NCBI GenBank assembly: GCA_030620095.1
Contig: JAUTXW010003596.1
Span: 186,001-250,000, forward strand
Direction: 5' to 3'
DNA length: 64,000 bases
From: Kuschelorhynchus macadamiae
Lineage: Eukaryota > Arthropoda > Insecta > Coleoptera > Curculionidae
In this document: positions 63,795-64,000 of the stretch, piece after piece
Numbering within the stretch: the first letter of the stretch is position 1
Layout of the letters: each line of letters starts with the position of its first letter
Notes under the pieces: generated by a model
Told to the model about the DNA's origin: nothing
The model's database searches: none
The model's input: the letters and a program-made list of their open reading frames with translations, nothing else
Program-made: the position numbers and the translations under genes

Positions 63795-63890
63795 TAAATA
63801 AATAGTTTTAGGAATTTGTAAATAAATAGTTTTAGGAATTTGTAAATAAATAGTTTTAGGAATTTGTAAATAAATAGTTTTAGGAATTTG
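63795..63890 (+). repeat. Four exact tandem copies of a 24-bp repeat, each with AATAAA
   Basis: The unit starts taaataaatagttttagg and is repeated without change at 63795, 63819, 63843 and 63867. Each copy holds AATAAA within 8-100 bp of the stop of the 192-aa gene, so the array supplies several polyadenylation signals. Confidence 0.85.
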
Positions 63891-64000
63891 TAAAAAGTAT
63901 TAGGTAAAAAATAAATTATTATTATTATTACCTTTCTTTTATTTCTATTATTTTTAACAGTTTTCAGATATAAATTCAAACATTTTTAAATTTTACATCA

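Overview
This 64-kb window is AT-rich eukaryotic DNA, almost certainly from an insect. A beetle is the best guess, with low confidence, based on the mix of transposon families. No intact host housekeeping gene was recognised. The window is a graveyard of nested transposable elements, tandem repeats and long (TA)n arrays, with a compact DNA-virus-like gene cluster at the right edge.

Layout, 1-25 kb. A nearly full-length I-type non-LTR retrotransposon (600-6127, minus strand) carries two frameshifts and one stop. Next comes about 17 kb of non-coding repeats. These include a diverged ~120-bp repeat family rich in GCCGCCATTTTG, inverted tandem arrays, two copies of an element with a ~285-bp internal repeat, and a ~160-225-bp tandem repeat whose best copy folds as a minimal hammerhead ribozyme. 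A short GC-rich island and two MITE or foldback elements follow.

Layout, 25-47 kb. A DNA transposon at 25410-27920 has matching TIRs, a 4-bp target duplication, an intron and a single frameshift. It is followed by a degenerate mariner-like transposase, a Crypton-like tyrosine recombinase pseudogene, a hAT element with a perfect 8-bp duplication, an old CR1/Jockey-type LINE, a Copia pseudogene, an inverted cluster of tRNA-like sequences beside a second tyrosine-recombinase fragment, and a foldback element.

Layout, 47-60 kb. A mariner-like element (47677-51736) has very long inverted repeats whose outer ends lie in (TA)n arrays. An errantivirus-like LTR element (52488-59725, minus) has inserted next to the start codon of a pogo/Tigger transposase. 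It has recognisable LTRs, a polypurine tract and a 4-bp AAAT duplication. Its pol has lost the integrase and is fused in frame to the C-terminal half of an envelope-like protein. The RT active site is mutated (YLDD to YLGD).

Layout, 60-64 kb. Two plus-strand genes have strong TATA boxes, promoter-proximal tandem repeats and nearby AATAAA signals. The first is the N-terminal and exonuclease part of a protein-primed-type family B DNA polymerase, as found in Polinton/Maverick and adintovirus-like elements. It has an apparent 58-bp intron and one frameshift, and it stops before the polymerase domain. The second is an unrecognised 192-aa protein with a Cys4 motif and an acidic tail. This cluster, together with the hammerhead repeats, is the best candidate for unusual biology here.
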